From positions 1-14,177 of the forward strand of contig JBGTKH010000082.1 of assembly GCA_041744735.1 (NCBI GenBank): 14,177 nt of DNA, read 5' to 3'. Positions 1 through 7,711 of the stretch are shown piece after piece (position 1 is the stretch's first letter; every line of letters begins with the position of its first letter). The translations under genes and the position numbers were made by a program. The DNA is from JBGTKH01 sp041744735 (GTDB lineage: Bacteria > Planctomycetota > Planctomycetia > Pirellulales > Pirellulaceae). The notes under the pieces were generated by a model that made no database searches, was not told the origin of the DNA, and saw only the letters and a list, made by a program, of their open reading frames with translations.

Positions 1-107
1 GCCTTCCCCCCAACAATGGAGCAAGTCTTCAACTAACGTTATCCCCAGACAGCTCACTCGCATGGTGCCAACAGGCATGCCTCTCGCCGTAAGGCATTAC
101 AGGGAAC

Positions 108-434
108 GTGCTTACTAATTGGCGCTGTAGAAAACGAGTCACGGACGTACGATTTGGCCATACACTCGAAACGTTTCTGGACGGATTTGAGAGCACGCAT
201 CCAAATTGGGGACGCGTTGTCGGGTTTGCGAAAGAGAATGTCGCATTGTGCAAACCGCACTGGCTGGAGCACGAGGATGGAGAGGTTAGCGTACCCGTGG
301 CGGAACACGGCAGCGACTTTGAAAGCGATTTTGTTGTGCCAATGTGGACTCACAACGCGGGCGACAGCGAAGTCAACCATACGGACTTCGGCAAATTCGT
401 GGCAGCATTTCTGTTGCAGCGTTCCGATCAGTGA
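108..434 (+). CDS. Weak hypothetical protein, possibly the C-terminal part of a broken gene
   Basis: A 108-codon frame opening with GTG and ending in TGA at 434. From about residue 27 it reads like real protein: acidic, tryptophan-containing, with stretches such as HPNWGRVVGF and HTDFGKFVAAFLLQ. The first residues (LTNWRCRKRV) are less convincing. A TAA at 90-92 closes the frame upstream, there is no spaced Shine-Dalgarno sequence, and nothing recognisable lies in 1-107. It may be the tail of a longer gene that lost its start by frameshift. Its last 7 bases overlap the end of the convergent gene on the minus strand. I do not recognise a family, and chance coding is possible. Confidence 0.3.
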   Translation: MLTNWRCRKRVTDVRFGHTLETFLDGFESTHPNWGRVVGFAKENVALCKPHWLEHEDGEVSVPVAEHGSDFESDFVVPMWTHNAGDSEVNHTDFGKFVAAFLLQRSDQ

Positions 435-1069
435 TCTTCCGCTAAAATCCGACCGAGACGACTTAGCTCGTGGCGTTCTTCGCGTGACAGATCAGCGCCA
501 GCATTTCTTTTTGACGCTAAGGCGTCGTATCGGTCCCTGATCCAGTTGTCGCGTCGCTGCCGCTCTGCAGCTACGAGTTTACGCGACCGGTTTTCGAGGG
601 CGGCAGCGCGCGGATCTTCGGACATAGCGGCCATCGCGTTCGCGAGCGTCTCCAACGTTGTCACTTTCCGGTCGTCGAGGCTCATTCCCTCCGGCACGCC
701 GACAACATACATCTTTGCCTGTTCGATTGTCCAGAAATCTTCGGCCGGCGGACGGTTGCGACCGTGGTATTCGCGTTTCCAGCGGCCATTGACAAGGTAG
801 TAACTGTACCAGTACGGCCCGTGTTCGTCCGGAACTTTTTGGCACTTTGCTTTGCCGCAAGGAACGTACTGCAAACGGAGCACGAGACCGTCACGAATTG
901 TTTCCTCGGTGACAACCCGACTTTCTGCCTCCGGCGGCATGGATGCCAGTTTCTTTCGAATCGCAGCCTTCCCGGCCGGCACCGCGGCAATTCGATCCAC
1001 CAGAGAATTTAGCTGCGCTTCGGGCAAACTTGTAAAATCCAGGCTGGAATAATCAAGCATCGTTGGCAT
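428..1069 (-). CDS. Small hypothetical protein with a DUF6788-like CGKxxC / HGPYWY core
   Basis: 213 aa. The N-terminal third is a charged helical segment. Residues 61-104 contain a pattern I associate with DUF6788: LRLQYVPCGKAKCQ (C71, C76), then DEHGPYWYSYYLVNGRWKREYHG. Residues 160-213 are strongly charged (R/K/E/D-rich) and probably helical. The start ATG has GAGGTG about 8 bases upstream, a good ribosome binding site. The function of the family is unknown. Proteins of this type are frequent in accessory regions and have no settled role; a nucleic-acid or metal-binding role for the CGKxxC pair is only a guess. The gene is divergent from the cassette that starts at 1555 and convergent with the weak frame at 108-434. 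Confidence is high that it is a gene and moderate for the family. Confidence 0.8.
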   Translation of the reverse strand: MPTMLDYSSLDFTSLPEAQLNSLVDRIAAVPAGKAAIRKKLASMPPEAESRVVTEETIRDGLVLRLQYVPCGKAKCQKVPDEHGPYWYSYYLVNGRWKREYHGRNRPPAEDFWTIEQAKMYVVGVPEGMSLDDRKVTTLETLANAMAAMSEDPRAAALENRSRKLVAAERQRRDNWIRDRYDALASKRNAGADLSREERHELSRLGRILAEDH

Positions 1070-1554
1070 TTCGCACCTCGTATCACCGGCTGCGTGCCGA
1101 GAAGGATGTCAGCAACTGTCAGTGCTCACTGGCCAATTCTAGTATCGTCTTATAAGACTGTCAATCTGCATCTTTTTGGAACTGCTGCCGAGACATCTCG
1201 GTGCCCGCTGCCGTAGGCTGTAACGTAAATGAAGAAAACGACTTACGAATCGATTGGCACGCGGATAAAAATTGCCTCGCCGTCGTCGGCATGCCCAGCG
1301 GAGAAACTAACGACCCGAATGGACTGCGGGAGGTTCGCGGCGTGCCAGATCGGACGTTGTGGACCGACGGACAGGAAATGTCGATGGCGAGGCCCCATTT
1401 TGGCGCTGTTCAGTTTTGCGTGGTCGGTGTTGCCGAACGTACCCGCGCGGCTGCCTGTCAGGGAATGTCCGTTGGCGCTTTCGGCGAGCGATACGATGCT
1501 GATTATTCGACGTTCCGAATTTGTCATTCCTACCAGATGTGAGCGACGTGGCAC
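1070..1554. other. Divergent intergenic region, no convincing gene
   Basis: 485 bases between two divergently transcribed genes. Open frames exist here (for example 1201-1542 on plus) but have unconvincing composition, no ribosome binding site and no family resemblance. The stretch must hold the promoter(s) of the cassette and of the DUF6788-like gene. I could not place a -35/-10 pair with normal spacing. The only structured site I see is the palindrome at 1147-1158. Confidence 0.6.
1147..1158. promoter_or_regulatory. 12-bp perfect palindrome, candidate operator
   Basis: GTCTTATAAGAC is a perfect 12-base palindrome, about 80 bases upstream of the start of the minus-strand gene and 400 bases upstream of the cassette. 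Its TATAAG centre could also serve as a -10-like element. A symmetric site between divergent genes would suit a dimeric regulator, but no regulator gene is visible nearby and a 12-base palindrome can arise by chance. Confidence 0.25.
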
Positions 1555-2739
1555 ATGACGACCCTAGCCTTCCCCAAAAATGAAAATCCAACCATTGGCG
1601 TGGAACTGGAACTTGCGCTAATCGACAAGGACACGCTGGAACTGTCGAGTTCCTTCGACGAAATCCACCGCGGACTGCCGGCCACGCTCCGCTCGTCGGT
1701 GAAACCCGAAATCTACCAGTGCTACGCGGAAGTGGTCAGCGACATAGGCGCTAGGGTTGACGATGTTGCTGCCGACTTGGAGAACAAGCTAGGCGAACTG
1801 CAAGCGGTCGCCGACTCGCTCGGAATTCACTTGCTGTGGACTGGGACGCATCCTTTCTCGTCTTGGAAGGACCAGCAGGTTTCGGACAACCCGCGTTATC
1901 ACAAGCTGATCGAATTGTTCCAAGACCCGATGCGCCAGTTGGTGACGTTCGGTCTGCACGTGCATGTTGGCGTCGATTCCGGCGACAAGGCGATACAGAT
2001 TTGCCAGTTGATGCGGCGGCATGTCCCGCTGCTGCTCGCGCTCTCGGCCAATTCACCGTTTTGGGACGGGCGGGCGACGGGTCTGCACTCGAAGCGAATT
2101 CACCAATTGAGCCAGATACCGTTGATTGGCCCGCCTGAGCAGATGGAGCATTGGTGGCAGTTTGTAAAACTCAAGAACGACTGGATTGAAAGCGGCTACA
2201 TGAAGTCGGCACGCGAAGTGTGGTGGGATGTACGACCGCATCATCATTTCGGGACGGTCGAGACTCGGATCTGTGACATTCCGCCGAACCTGAATCACGT
2301 GCTTGCCCTCACAGCGCTTGTGCAGTGCCTCGTTTACAAGATTTCTACCGACATCGACGAGGGGGAACGGCCTGCCGATTCGGAGCCGGGAATCGAAAAG
2401 ACAAACCGGTGGATTGCAGTTCGCTACGGCGTCGAATCCGAATTCATAATAGATGGAGGTAAGCGTATTGGCGTGCAGGAACTTGCGGATTCCACGGTGA
2501 ATCGGCTCATGCCGACCGCGGATGCCCTTGATTGTGTAGAGCACTTACAAGCAGTCCGCGAATTGCCCGGCGACAATGGTGCCCAAAGGCAACTCGAAAT
2601 CTATCGGGAATCAAACAGTTTGCACGAAGTCGTTCGGCGGATCATCGGAGCGAATCACGCAAACGGTTACGACGTTTCAGCGACGCGAACTCAATTACCG
2701 GAACTGCATCCCGACTTGACGTACGCAAACATGGTTTAG
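1555..2739 (+). CDS. Carboxylate-amine ligase, glutamate-cysteine ligase GCS2 family (YbdK-like)
   Basis: 394 aa, close to the usual 370-400 for the family. Seen motifs: TIGVELELALID at residues 13-24 (the conserved GvEeE start of the ATP/Mg site), FGLHVHVGVD at 132-141, LLLALSANSPFWDG at 159-172 followed by ATGLHSKR, and the signature region DVRPHHHFGTVETRICD at 225-241. Family members join a carboxylate to an amine with ATP, classically glutamate gamma-carboxyl to cysteine; many members have unknown substrates and several act in natural-product pathways. The start ATG has no clear Shine-Dalgarno sequence, which is common in planctomycetes. It is the first gene of a co-directional cassette, 62 bases before the dioxygenase. 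I infer that it acylates or gamma-glutamylates an amino acid made by its neighbours; the substrate is not readable from sequence. Confidence 0.93.
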   Translation: MTTLAFPKNENPTIGVELELALIDKDTLELSSSFDEIHRGLPATLRSSVKPEIYQCYAEVVSDIGARVDDVAADLENKLGELQAVADSLGIHLLWTGTHPFSSWKDQQVSDNPRYHKLIELFQDPMRQLVTFGLHVHVGVDSGDKAIQICQLMRRHVPLLLALSANSPFWDGRATGLHSKRIHQLSQIPLIGPPEQMEHWWQFVKLKNDWIESGYMKSAREVWWDVRPHHHFGTVETRICDIPPNLNHVLALTALVQCLVYKISTDIDEGERPADSEPGIEKTNRWIAVRYGVESEFIIDGGKRIGVQELADSTVNRLMPTADALDCVEHLQAVRELPGDNGAQRQLEIYRESNSLHEVVRRIIGANHANGYDVSATRTQLPELHPDLTYANMV

Positions 2740-2801
2740 GTCGGTGGTATTCCGGTAATTGAGGGAATTGCCAAAAGCCAAAGAATAAGGAATTACGCAA
2801 C

Positions 2802-3512
2802 ATGATTCTGAAAGTTGGGTTGCCGTTATCAGCGTACCTGCAACGACTCTCCGACAAGAGTGCCGAGTTGGGCGAAAAAAACTACGTACTCATTCGCGAC
2901 AGCGATCTTTTCGAGGCTCCCGACGAGGTGCGAGGGCAATTTCAGGAAAAGCTCTTTTCGACTCTTCAGAACGACATGCCGGATGTGCATGCGAACCGCC
3001 AGCGCGCTCGCGACGTCGTCCGTTACACCCGACAAGCCGTCGAGAAGGCAGATTTGGAAGAGGCGGAATCGATCACCATCAAGGACCGGAATTACTCGGG
3101 AGAACGAGATTACAAGCGCGTTCCCGTACTTCGGCTGCCGGGTATGCAGCGGCTCCTTGCAAGCATTCTCGCGTTCGTCCCGGGCGAGCACCGTACGTCG
3201 CACGGCACGATCGGTATCAACATGTTCCGAACATTCGGTGTAACAACGAATAACTGGCATCAGGACGGAGAAGATTTTGTAGTTGTTTACTGTGTCGCGA
3301 AACACGGTGGTGGGGCAATAACCAAGCTGAGTCTCGACCGAACCGGGAAGGAAATCTTCCTCGAACACCCGCTGGCCCCCGGTGAACTGCTGATGTTCAA
3401 AGATGCAGCGTTTTTCCACCACACGACGGAACTCGTGCCGATTAACGGGCAACCCAAAGACGAAATCTACCGCGACGCGTTCGCCATTACGATTGACGCT
3501 CCAGCGAGTTGA
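2802..3512 (+). CDS. 2-oxoglutarate/Fe(II) dioxygenase, PF10014 type (amino acid hydroxylase-like)
   Basis: 236 aa. An N-terminal helical region with RQRARDVVRY at 66-75 precedes the double-stranded beta-helix core. The iron triad is visible: H153 and D155 in NNWHQDGEDFVVVY, and a distal histidine at H206 or H207 in KDAAFFHHTTELVPI. R224 in YRDAFAITI is the likely 2-oxoglutarate-binding arginine. The GGG at 169-171 and LAPGELLMFKD match the rest of the PF10014 pattern. Characterised members hydroxylate free aliphatic L-amino acids; the best known is L-isoleucine 4-hydroxylase of Bacillus thuringiensis, and others act on leucine or methionine. Its neighbours (isoleucyl-tRNA synthetase, tRNA-Ile, branched-chain aminotransferase) make isoleucine or a close analogue the natural guess. 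AAGGA lies about 13 bases upstream of the ATG. Confidence is high for the fold and moderate for the substrate. Confidence 0.85.
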   Translation: MILKVGLPLSAYLQRLSDKSAELGEKNYVLIRDSDLFEAPDEVRGQFQEKLFSTLQNDMPDVHANRQRARDVVRYTRQAVEKADLEEAESITIKDRNYSGERDYKRVPVLRLPGMQRLLASILAFVPGEHRTSHGTIGINMFRTFGVTTNNWHQDGEDFVVVYCVAKHGGGAITKLSLDRTGKEIFLEHPLAPGELLMFKDAAFFHHTTELVPINGQPKDEIYRDAFAITIDAPAS

Positions 3513-3570
3513 TGCGTGTGGTTCAGCCGCCCAAAATGTAACACGACAAACTTTTGAAACGAGCACGGAT

Positions 3571-6500
3571 ATGCCCAAACGATACAACGAATCGATATTC
3601 GAAAAGACTTTTCCACAGCTTGAGGAAGACACGCTTCGGTTTTGGCGCGAGGACCAAACATTTGAAAAGTCGGTGGCAATGCGGCCGGCAAACCGGCAGT
3701 TTGTGATCTACGATGGCCCGCCGTTCGCCACCGGCTTGCCGCACTACGGCCACATTTTGGCGCACGTAATCAAGGACGCCATCCCTCGATATCAAACAAT
3801 GAAAGGGCGACGCGTCGAGCGGCGTTTCGGCTGGGATTGCCATGGACTTCCTGTAGAGTGCATTGTCGAGCAGGAACTCGGCGTGAGCGGTAAACAGGAT
3901 ATCGAAAAGCGATTCGGGATCGGCCCATTCAACGAGAAATGCCGATCGGTCGTGCTTCGCTACTCACGTGAATGGGAAAAGACCGAGGAGCGGATCGGCC
4001 GTTGGGTCGATATGAAAAACGACTACAAGACGATGGACCGTGGGTTCATGGAGTCGGTTTGGCATGTCTTTAAGGTGTTGTTCGACCGAGGGCTGATTTA
4101 TGAGGGCTACAAGTCCATGCACGTCTGCCCGCGCTGCGTGACGCCCTTGAGTAACTTTGAAATCAACGAAGGCTACAAGGATGTAGCGGACCACAGTACG
4201 ACGACAATCTACCCATTGGTGGACGACCCCAAAACGGCGCTGCTGGCGTGGACAACGACGACGTGGACGTTGCCCGGAAACCTTTTGCTCGCTGTCGGAT
4301 CTCAGATTCGATACGCAAAGGTCGTGTCTGGCGACATGACGTACATCGTCGCGGAGCGGTTGGTCGAGCAAGTGTTTGCTGGACGGGATCACAAGATCGT
4401 GGATGTTGTCGCGGGCGTCCAGTTAGTCGGGCTGCGATACCAGCCACTATTTCCGTACTTCGCGGATCAGTATAACGGGGACGCTTTCCGGGTGGTTGAA
4501 GCTGGATTTGTTTCGACCGAGGATGGTACCGGGATCGTTCACATTGCGCCAGGTTTCGGACAGGAGGACTACGAAATTGGTGAACGCGAGGGCATTGTTC
4601 CTCTGTGTCATTTGACGATGGACGGTCGATTCATCGACGCCGTGGCGGATTGGCCAGGTGAGGAAGTCAAACCAGCGGACGATCCCACGCGGACCGACAA
4701 GACCATTGCCCGCAAGTTGCGCGTAATGCGACGGCTGTTTTCGGAGCACGAGATTACCCACAGCTACCCCCATTGTTGGCGGTGCGACAGTCCGTTAATA
4801 AACTTTCCGACATCGTCGTGGTTCGTGGCGGTCGAAAAGTTCAAGGACCAGCTTGTGGCAAACAACATGAAGGTCACGTGGGCGCCCGAGCACGTGGGGA
4901 CCAAACGGTTTCACAACTGGCTGAGCAACGCGCGAGACTGGTGTATTTCTCGCAATCGGTTTTGGGGAACGCCGCTGCCGATATGGAAATGCGAGGAAAC
5001 GGCGGAAGTCATCTGCGTGGGTTCCGTAGCGGAACTCGAAAAGCTTTGCGGACAATCTGTTCCGGACCTTCATCGGCATTTCACGGACAATTTGGAAATC
5101 CGTCGTGACGGAAAAGTGTTTCGCCGAATTGACGCGGTGCTTGACTGTTGGTTTGAATCGGGTGCGATGCCCTACGCGCAGGAGCACTACCCGTTCGAGA
5201 GCGGTGAGGATGTCGCGAGATTCTTTCCCGCCGATTTTGTCGCTGAAGGGCTCGATCAGACGCGTGGCTGGTTCTACACGCTCATGGTCCTGGCGACGGC
5301 CTTGTTCGACAAACCGGCCTTTCGCAGTGTTATCGTAAACGGCATCTTGCTGGGCGAAGATGGTAAAAAGATGTCGAAACGCCTGCGCAATTACCCAGAC
5401 CCGCATTACGTTTTGGACACGCACGGGGCCGACGCATTGCGTTTTTACTTGCTAAGTTGCAAAGCAACGCGTGCCGAAGATGCCAGCGTGGCCGAGGACG
5501 AAATTCGAAAAGTCGTACAGGGTGTCATCCTTCGACTTTGGAATTCGTTTAAGTTCTTCGTGACGTACGCAAACATTGATGGTTTCGAGCACAATGTGGC
5601 GTTCGACCTGCTGACCGTCGAATCGCCTCTCGACAAATGGATAGTGTATCGCACAAGTGAAATGAACCGCATCGTGGACGCTGCGCTGCAAGGGTTGAAT
5701 CTGATCAAGGCGTGCCAGGAGGTTGATCGGTTCGTCGACGATCTATCTAGGTGGTACCTCCGCAATTCTCGCCGCCGTTTCTGGGCTGATGGCATGCGGC
5801 CCGATAAGCGAGCAGCTCACGAAGTGCTTTACCATTGTCTGGAGACTGTCGCGCTATGCATGGCACCGCTGATGCCGTTCCTGGCGGAGGTGATTTATAG
5901 AACCCTAACTAATCGACAGTCGGTTCATTTGGCCGACTGGCCAAAGCCGCTGCCGGTCGACGGATTTGAAGCTGAGTTCCGCGGAATGGCTCTTGTGCGC
6001 GATTTGACTACCGTGGCACATCGCCTACGGAAGAACGCTGGCATCCGAACCCGCCAGCCGCTAACACGATTCGTTGTGGATTGCTGCCTGGAGCGGGACC
6101 TTCAGCCTTACGTTGATCTGTTACAGCAAGAGATCAATGTTCGTGCAATTGAGTATGGCTCCCGCGACTCGTATATGGCTCCGAAGGTTCGACTCGAACT
6201 AGGCAAAGTTGGTCCCAAGTACGGCAAGTTGGTTGGGACGCTGAAGAAATGCGTCGAGCAAGGCGAGTTTCAATTACGGGACGGTAAAGTAATTGTGCGA
6301 AACGTCGTGCTCGAGCCCGATGAGTTCCAGGTTTCGTATGGGGGCAGAAACGGGTACGCGGCCGCGGCGGATGGCAGCCTTTGGGCCGCGCTCGACTTGA
6401 CGATCAGCGACGAACTGAGGGCGGAAGGAATCCGCCGCGATTTGATCCGCGTGATTCAGAACATGCGTAAAGTAGCTGGTTACGACGTTTCCGACCATAT

Positions 6501-6669
6501 TCGCGTGGGCTTTCACGGTGAAGAGTTACATGGCGTTGTCCGCGGTGACGAGGAGGCAATCCAGCACGAGACACTTTCAACCGTCGAATACCGACTGCTT
6601 CCCAGTAGCGACCTCGTGCAGTTGGTGGCGATTGAAGGGATCGAAGGCCAAATTGCGATCGGAAAGTAG
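3571..6669 (+). CDS. ileS: Isoleucyl-tRNA synthetase, type 2 (eukaryote-like)
   Basis: 1032 aa from the ATG at 3571. The frame is open further upstream, but only this start gives the family N-terminus (NESIFEKTFPQLEEDTLRFW) and avoids overlap with the dioxygenase gene. Class I signatures are HYGH at 58-61 and KMSKR at 600-604, followed by LRNYPDPHYVLDTHGADALRFYLL. The CP1 editing domain shows AWTTTTWTLPGNLLLAVG and DGTGIVHIAPGFGQEDYEIG; the aminoacylation core shows RDWCISRNRFWGTPLPIW. The HYGH/KMSKR variants, the KMSKRLRNYPDP context and the absence of a C-terminal Cys4 zinc finger indicate the eukaryote-like type 2 class, whose bacterial members (IleS2, MupA) often resist mupirocin. It charges tRNA-Ile and edits valine. 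It sits 58 bases after the dioxygenase and 8 bases before the hydrolase gene, so it is probably co-transcribed. It may be the only IleRS of the host or a second, protective copy. Confidence 0.97.
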   Translation: MPKRYNESIFEKTFPQLEEDTLRFWREDQTFEKSVAMRPANRQFVIYDGPPFATGLPHYGHILAHVIKDAIPRYQTMKGRRVERRFGWDCHGLPVECIVEQELGVSGKQDIEKRFGIGPFNEKCRSVVLRYSREWEKTEERIGRWVDMKNDYKTMDRGFMESVWHVFKVLFDRGLIYEGYKSMHVCPRCVTPLSNFEINEGYKDVADHSTTTIYPLVDDPKTALLAWTTTTWTLPGNLLLAVGSQIRYAKVVSGDMTYIVAERLVEQVFAGRDHKIVDVVAGVQLVGLRYQPLFPYFADQYNGDAFRVVEAGFVSTEDGTGIVHIAPGFGQEDYEIGEREGIVPLCHLTMDGRFIDAVADWPGEEVKPADDPTRTDKTIARKLRVMRRLFSEHEITHSYPHCWRCDSPLINFPTSSWFVAVEKFKDQLVANNMKVTWAPEHVGTKRFHNWLSNARDWCISRNRFWGTPLPIWKCEETAEVICVGSVAELEKLCGQSVPDLHRHFTDNLEIRRDGKVFRRIDAVLDCWFESGAMPYAQEHYPFESGEDVARFFPADFVAEGLDQTRGWFYTLMVLATALFDKPAFRSVIVNGILLGEDGKKMSKRLRNYPDPHYVLDTHGADALRFYLLSCKATRAEDASVAEDEIRKVVQGVILRLWNSFKFFVTYANIDGFEHNVAFDLLTVESPLDKWIVYRTSEMNRIVDAALQGLNLIKACQEVDRFVDDLSRWYLRNSRRRFWADGMRPDKRAAHEVLYHCLETVALCMAPLMPFLAEVIYRTLTNRQSVHLADWPKPLPVDGFEAEFRGMALVRDLTTVAHRLRKNAGIRTRQPLTRFVVDCCLERDLQPYVDLLQQEINVRAIEYGSRDSYMAPKVRLELGKVGPKYGKLVGTLKKCVEQGEFQLRDGKVIVRNVVLEPDEFQVSYGGRNGYAAAADGSLWAALDLTISDELRAEGIRRDLIRVIQNMRKVAGYDVSDHIRVGFHGEELHGVVRGDEEAIQHETLSTVEYRLLPSSDLVQLVAIEGIEGQIAIGK

Positions 6670-6677
6670 AACACTCT

Positions 6678-7604
6678 ATGACTTCGGCAATTTCATTGGC
6701 AACCAGAACTCGATTTACGCCGGTTGAAGTGACGCGATACGGCGCGCCTATTGGCGTGCCGAACTGTGTGGTGTTATGTGCCCACGGTGACGATGGCCAA
6801 GCGTTCCAACAGGCCTATCCGGAAATTCTTGAAGGATGCGCAGGTAATGAGGACTTGTTCGCCCGGTATATGGCGATTGAGTATGACTTCGCGGCCACGG
6901 AGTTGTCGCACGCCATTGCCGATGCGATTTCCGCGGCTGCCGAATTTATGGTGGACGTTGTAGAAGCGCGCTTGCCTCGTGCGGTTATCGACGCCGCGAG
7001 AGTTCCCGAAGCAAGTGTGCGAAACGTTTTCGCGCGCGGCGTGTCTGAGGCCAGTACCGACCTCCTTCGTTCACTGCACCGGAATGCAATCGCAACCGCG
7101 CACAAAACAGTCCGGTCGCTTCATCCGGCTGCGGGCGTGTTTCTCGACATTCACACAATGGCACCGTACTCCCCCGCGGTAGTGCCGGCGTCGAAGTCCA
7201 GGGCTATTCAGGAGACTCCAGAATCGCTACGTGCCTATGTCCACGCGTATGTGAAAGGCGACGGCAGACATAGAAACATTGATCTGATTACCCGCACATC
7301 CGACGGCGAACGAGTGGCTGACATGCACCTTGTCGAGGCACTGTCACATTGCTTGACTTTGGTGGGGTTGCGATTTGACCTGAACGAGCCGTACACGAGC
7401 GATAATGACCTGATCGCCGCTCAACTAATGCGCGAGCGCCGAGGTATTACCATCGATTTTCCGAAAGATATGTTTTGTTATTGCGACACGACACGGTTCA
7501 GTTTTTTCGAGGCTACGATCGACGAATCGAAGTTACAGCATGTCGCTCGGCCTGTCGCGTCGGCGATTGTGGAGGTGCTAACACGCACGTATTCGGGCGC
7601 ATAG
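6678..7604 (+). CDS. N-formylglutamate amidohydrolase-like metallohydrolase
   Basis: 308 aa. The order of motifs follows the N-formylglutamate amidohydrolase superfamily (PF05013): VVLCAHGDDGQ at 31-41 (metal ligand H36), EYDFAATELS near 68-77, EARLPRAVIDAAR at 96-108, HRNAIATAHKTV at 134-145, the second metal motif GVFLDIHTMAPYSP at 153-166 (D157, H159), FDLNEPYTSDND at 233-244, and a carboxylate in GITIDFPKDMF. Known members cleave an N-acyl amide from an amino acid. The usual D-x-N-R is altered here to D-A-A-R, so the substrate may differ. The start is 8 bases after the synthetase stop, implying translational coupling. The stop codon TAG (7602-7604) lies inside the tRNA-Ile gene that begins at 7595. 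I infer that it removes an acyl or glutamyl group in the cassette pathway. Confidence 0.75.
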   Translation: MTSAISLATRTRFTPVEVTRYGAPIGVPNCVVLCAHGDDGQAFQQAYPEILEGCAGNEDLFARYMAIEYDFAATELSHAIADAISAAAEFMVDVVEARLPRAVIDAARVPEASVRNVFARGVSEASTDLLRSLHRNAIATAHKTVRSLHPAAGVFLDIHTMAPYSPAVVPASKSRAIQETPESLRAYVHAYVKGDGRHRNIDLITRTSDGERVADMHLVEALSHCLTLVGLRFDLNEPYTSDNDLIAAQLMRERRGITIDFPKDMFCYCDTTRFSFFEATIDESKLQHVARPVASAIVEVLTRTYSGA

Positions 7605-7668
7605 CTCAGTTGGTTAGAGCGCGTCGCTGATAACGACGAGGTCCCAGGTTCGAATCTTGGTGCGCCCA
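7595..7668 (+). tRNA. tRNA-Ile (anticodon GAT)
   Basis: A full cloverleaf can be drawn. The acceptor GGGCGCA pairs perfectly with TGCGCCC (7661-7667), with discriminator A7668. The D stem is GCTC/GAGC, the anticodon stem CGTCG/CGACG with loop CTGATAA (anticodon GAT at 7629-7631), the variable loop AGGTC, and the T stem CCAGG/CTTGG (one G-U pair) with loop TTCGAAT. The 3' CCA is not encoded. The loop and anticodon are those of isoleucine tRNA reading AUC/AUU. Unusually, the first 10 bases are the end of the upstream hydrolase reading frame, so mRNA and tRNA share sequence and 5' processing by RNase P would cut the hydrolase message just before its stop. It lies 43 bases before the 104-aa gene and 0.9 kb after the isoleucyl-tRNA synthetase gene. 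Confidence 0.96.
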
Positions 7669-7711
7669 CTTGGTGTTTCGATTGTTTCCAAACCGACGCG
7701 GGAGGTGAATC

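Noticed and set aside
1201..1542. 113-codon open frame (+) in the intergenic region before the cassette
   Set aside because: No ribosome binding site, irregular composition, and overlapping frames of similar length on both strands; no family resemblance.
2718..2733. 16-base exact match TGACGTACGCAAACAT with 5561-5576
   Set aside because: Both copies lie inside coding sequence and encode the same short peptide (TYAN); a match of this length is plausible by chance in 14 kb.
3403..3570. Upstream extension of the isoleucyl-tRNA synthetase frame
   Set aside because: It overlaps the dioxygenase gene and adds residues not found in the family; the ATG at 3571 gives the normal N-terminus.
2829..3632. 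267-codon open frame (-) antisense to the dioxygenase gene
   Set aside because: The plus strand encodes a clear PF10014 enzyme with its iron triad; the antisense product has no recognisable features.
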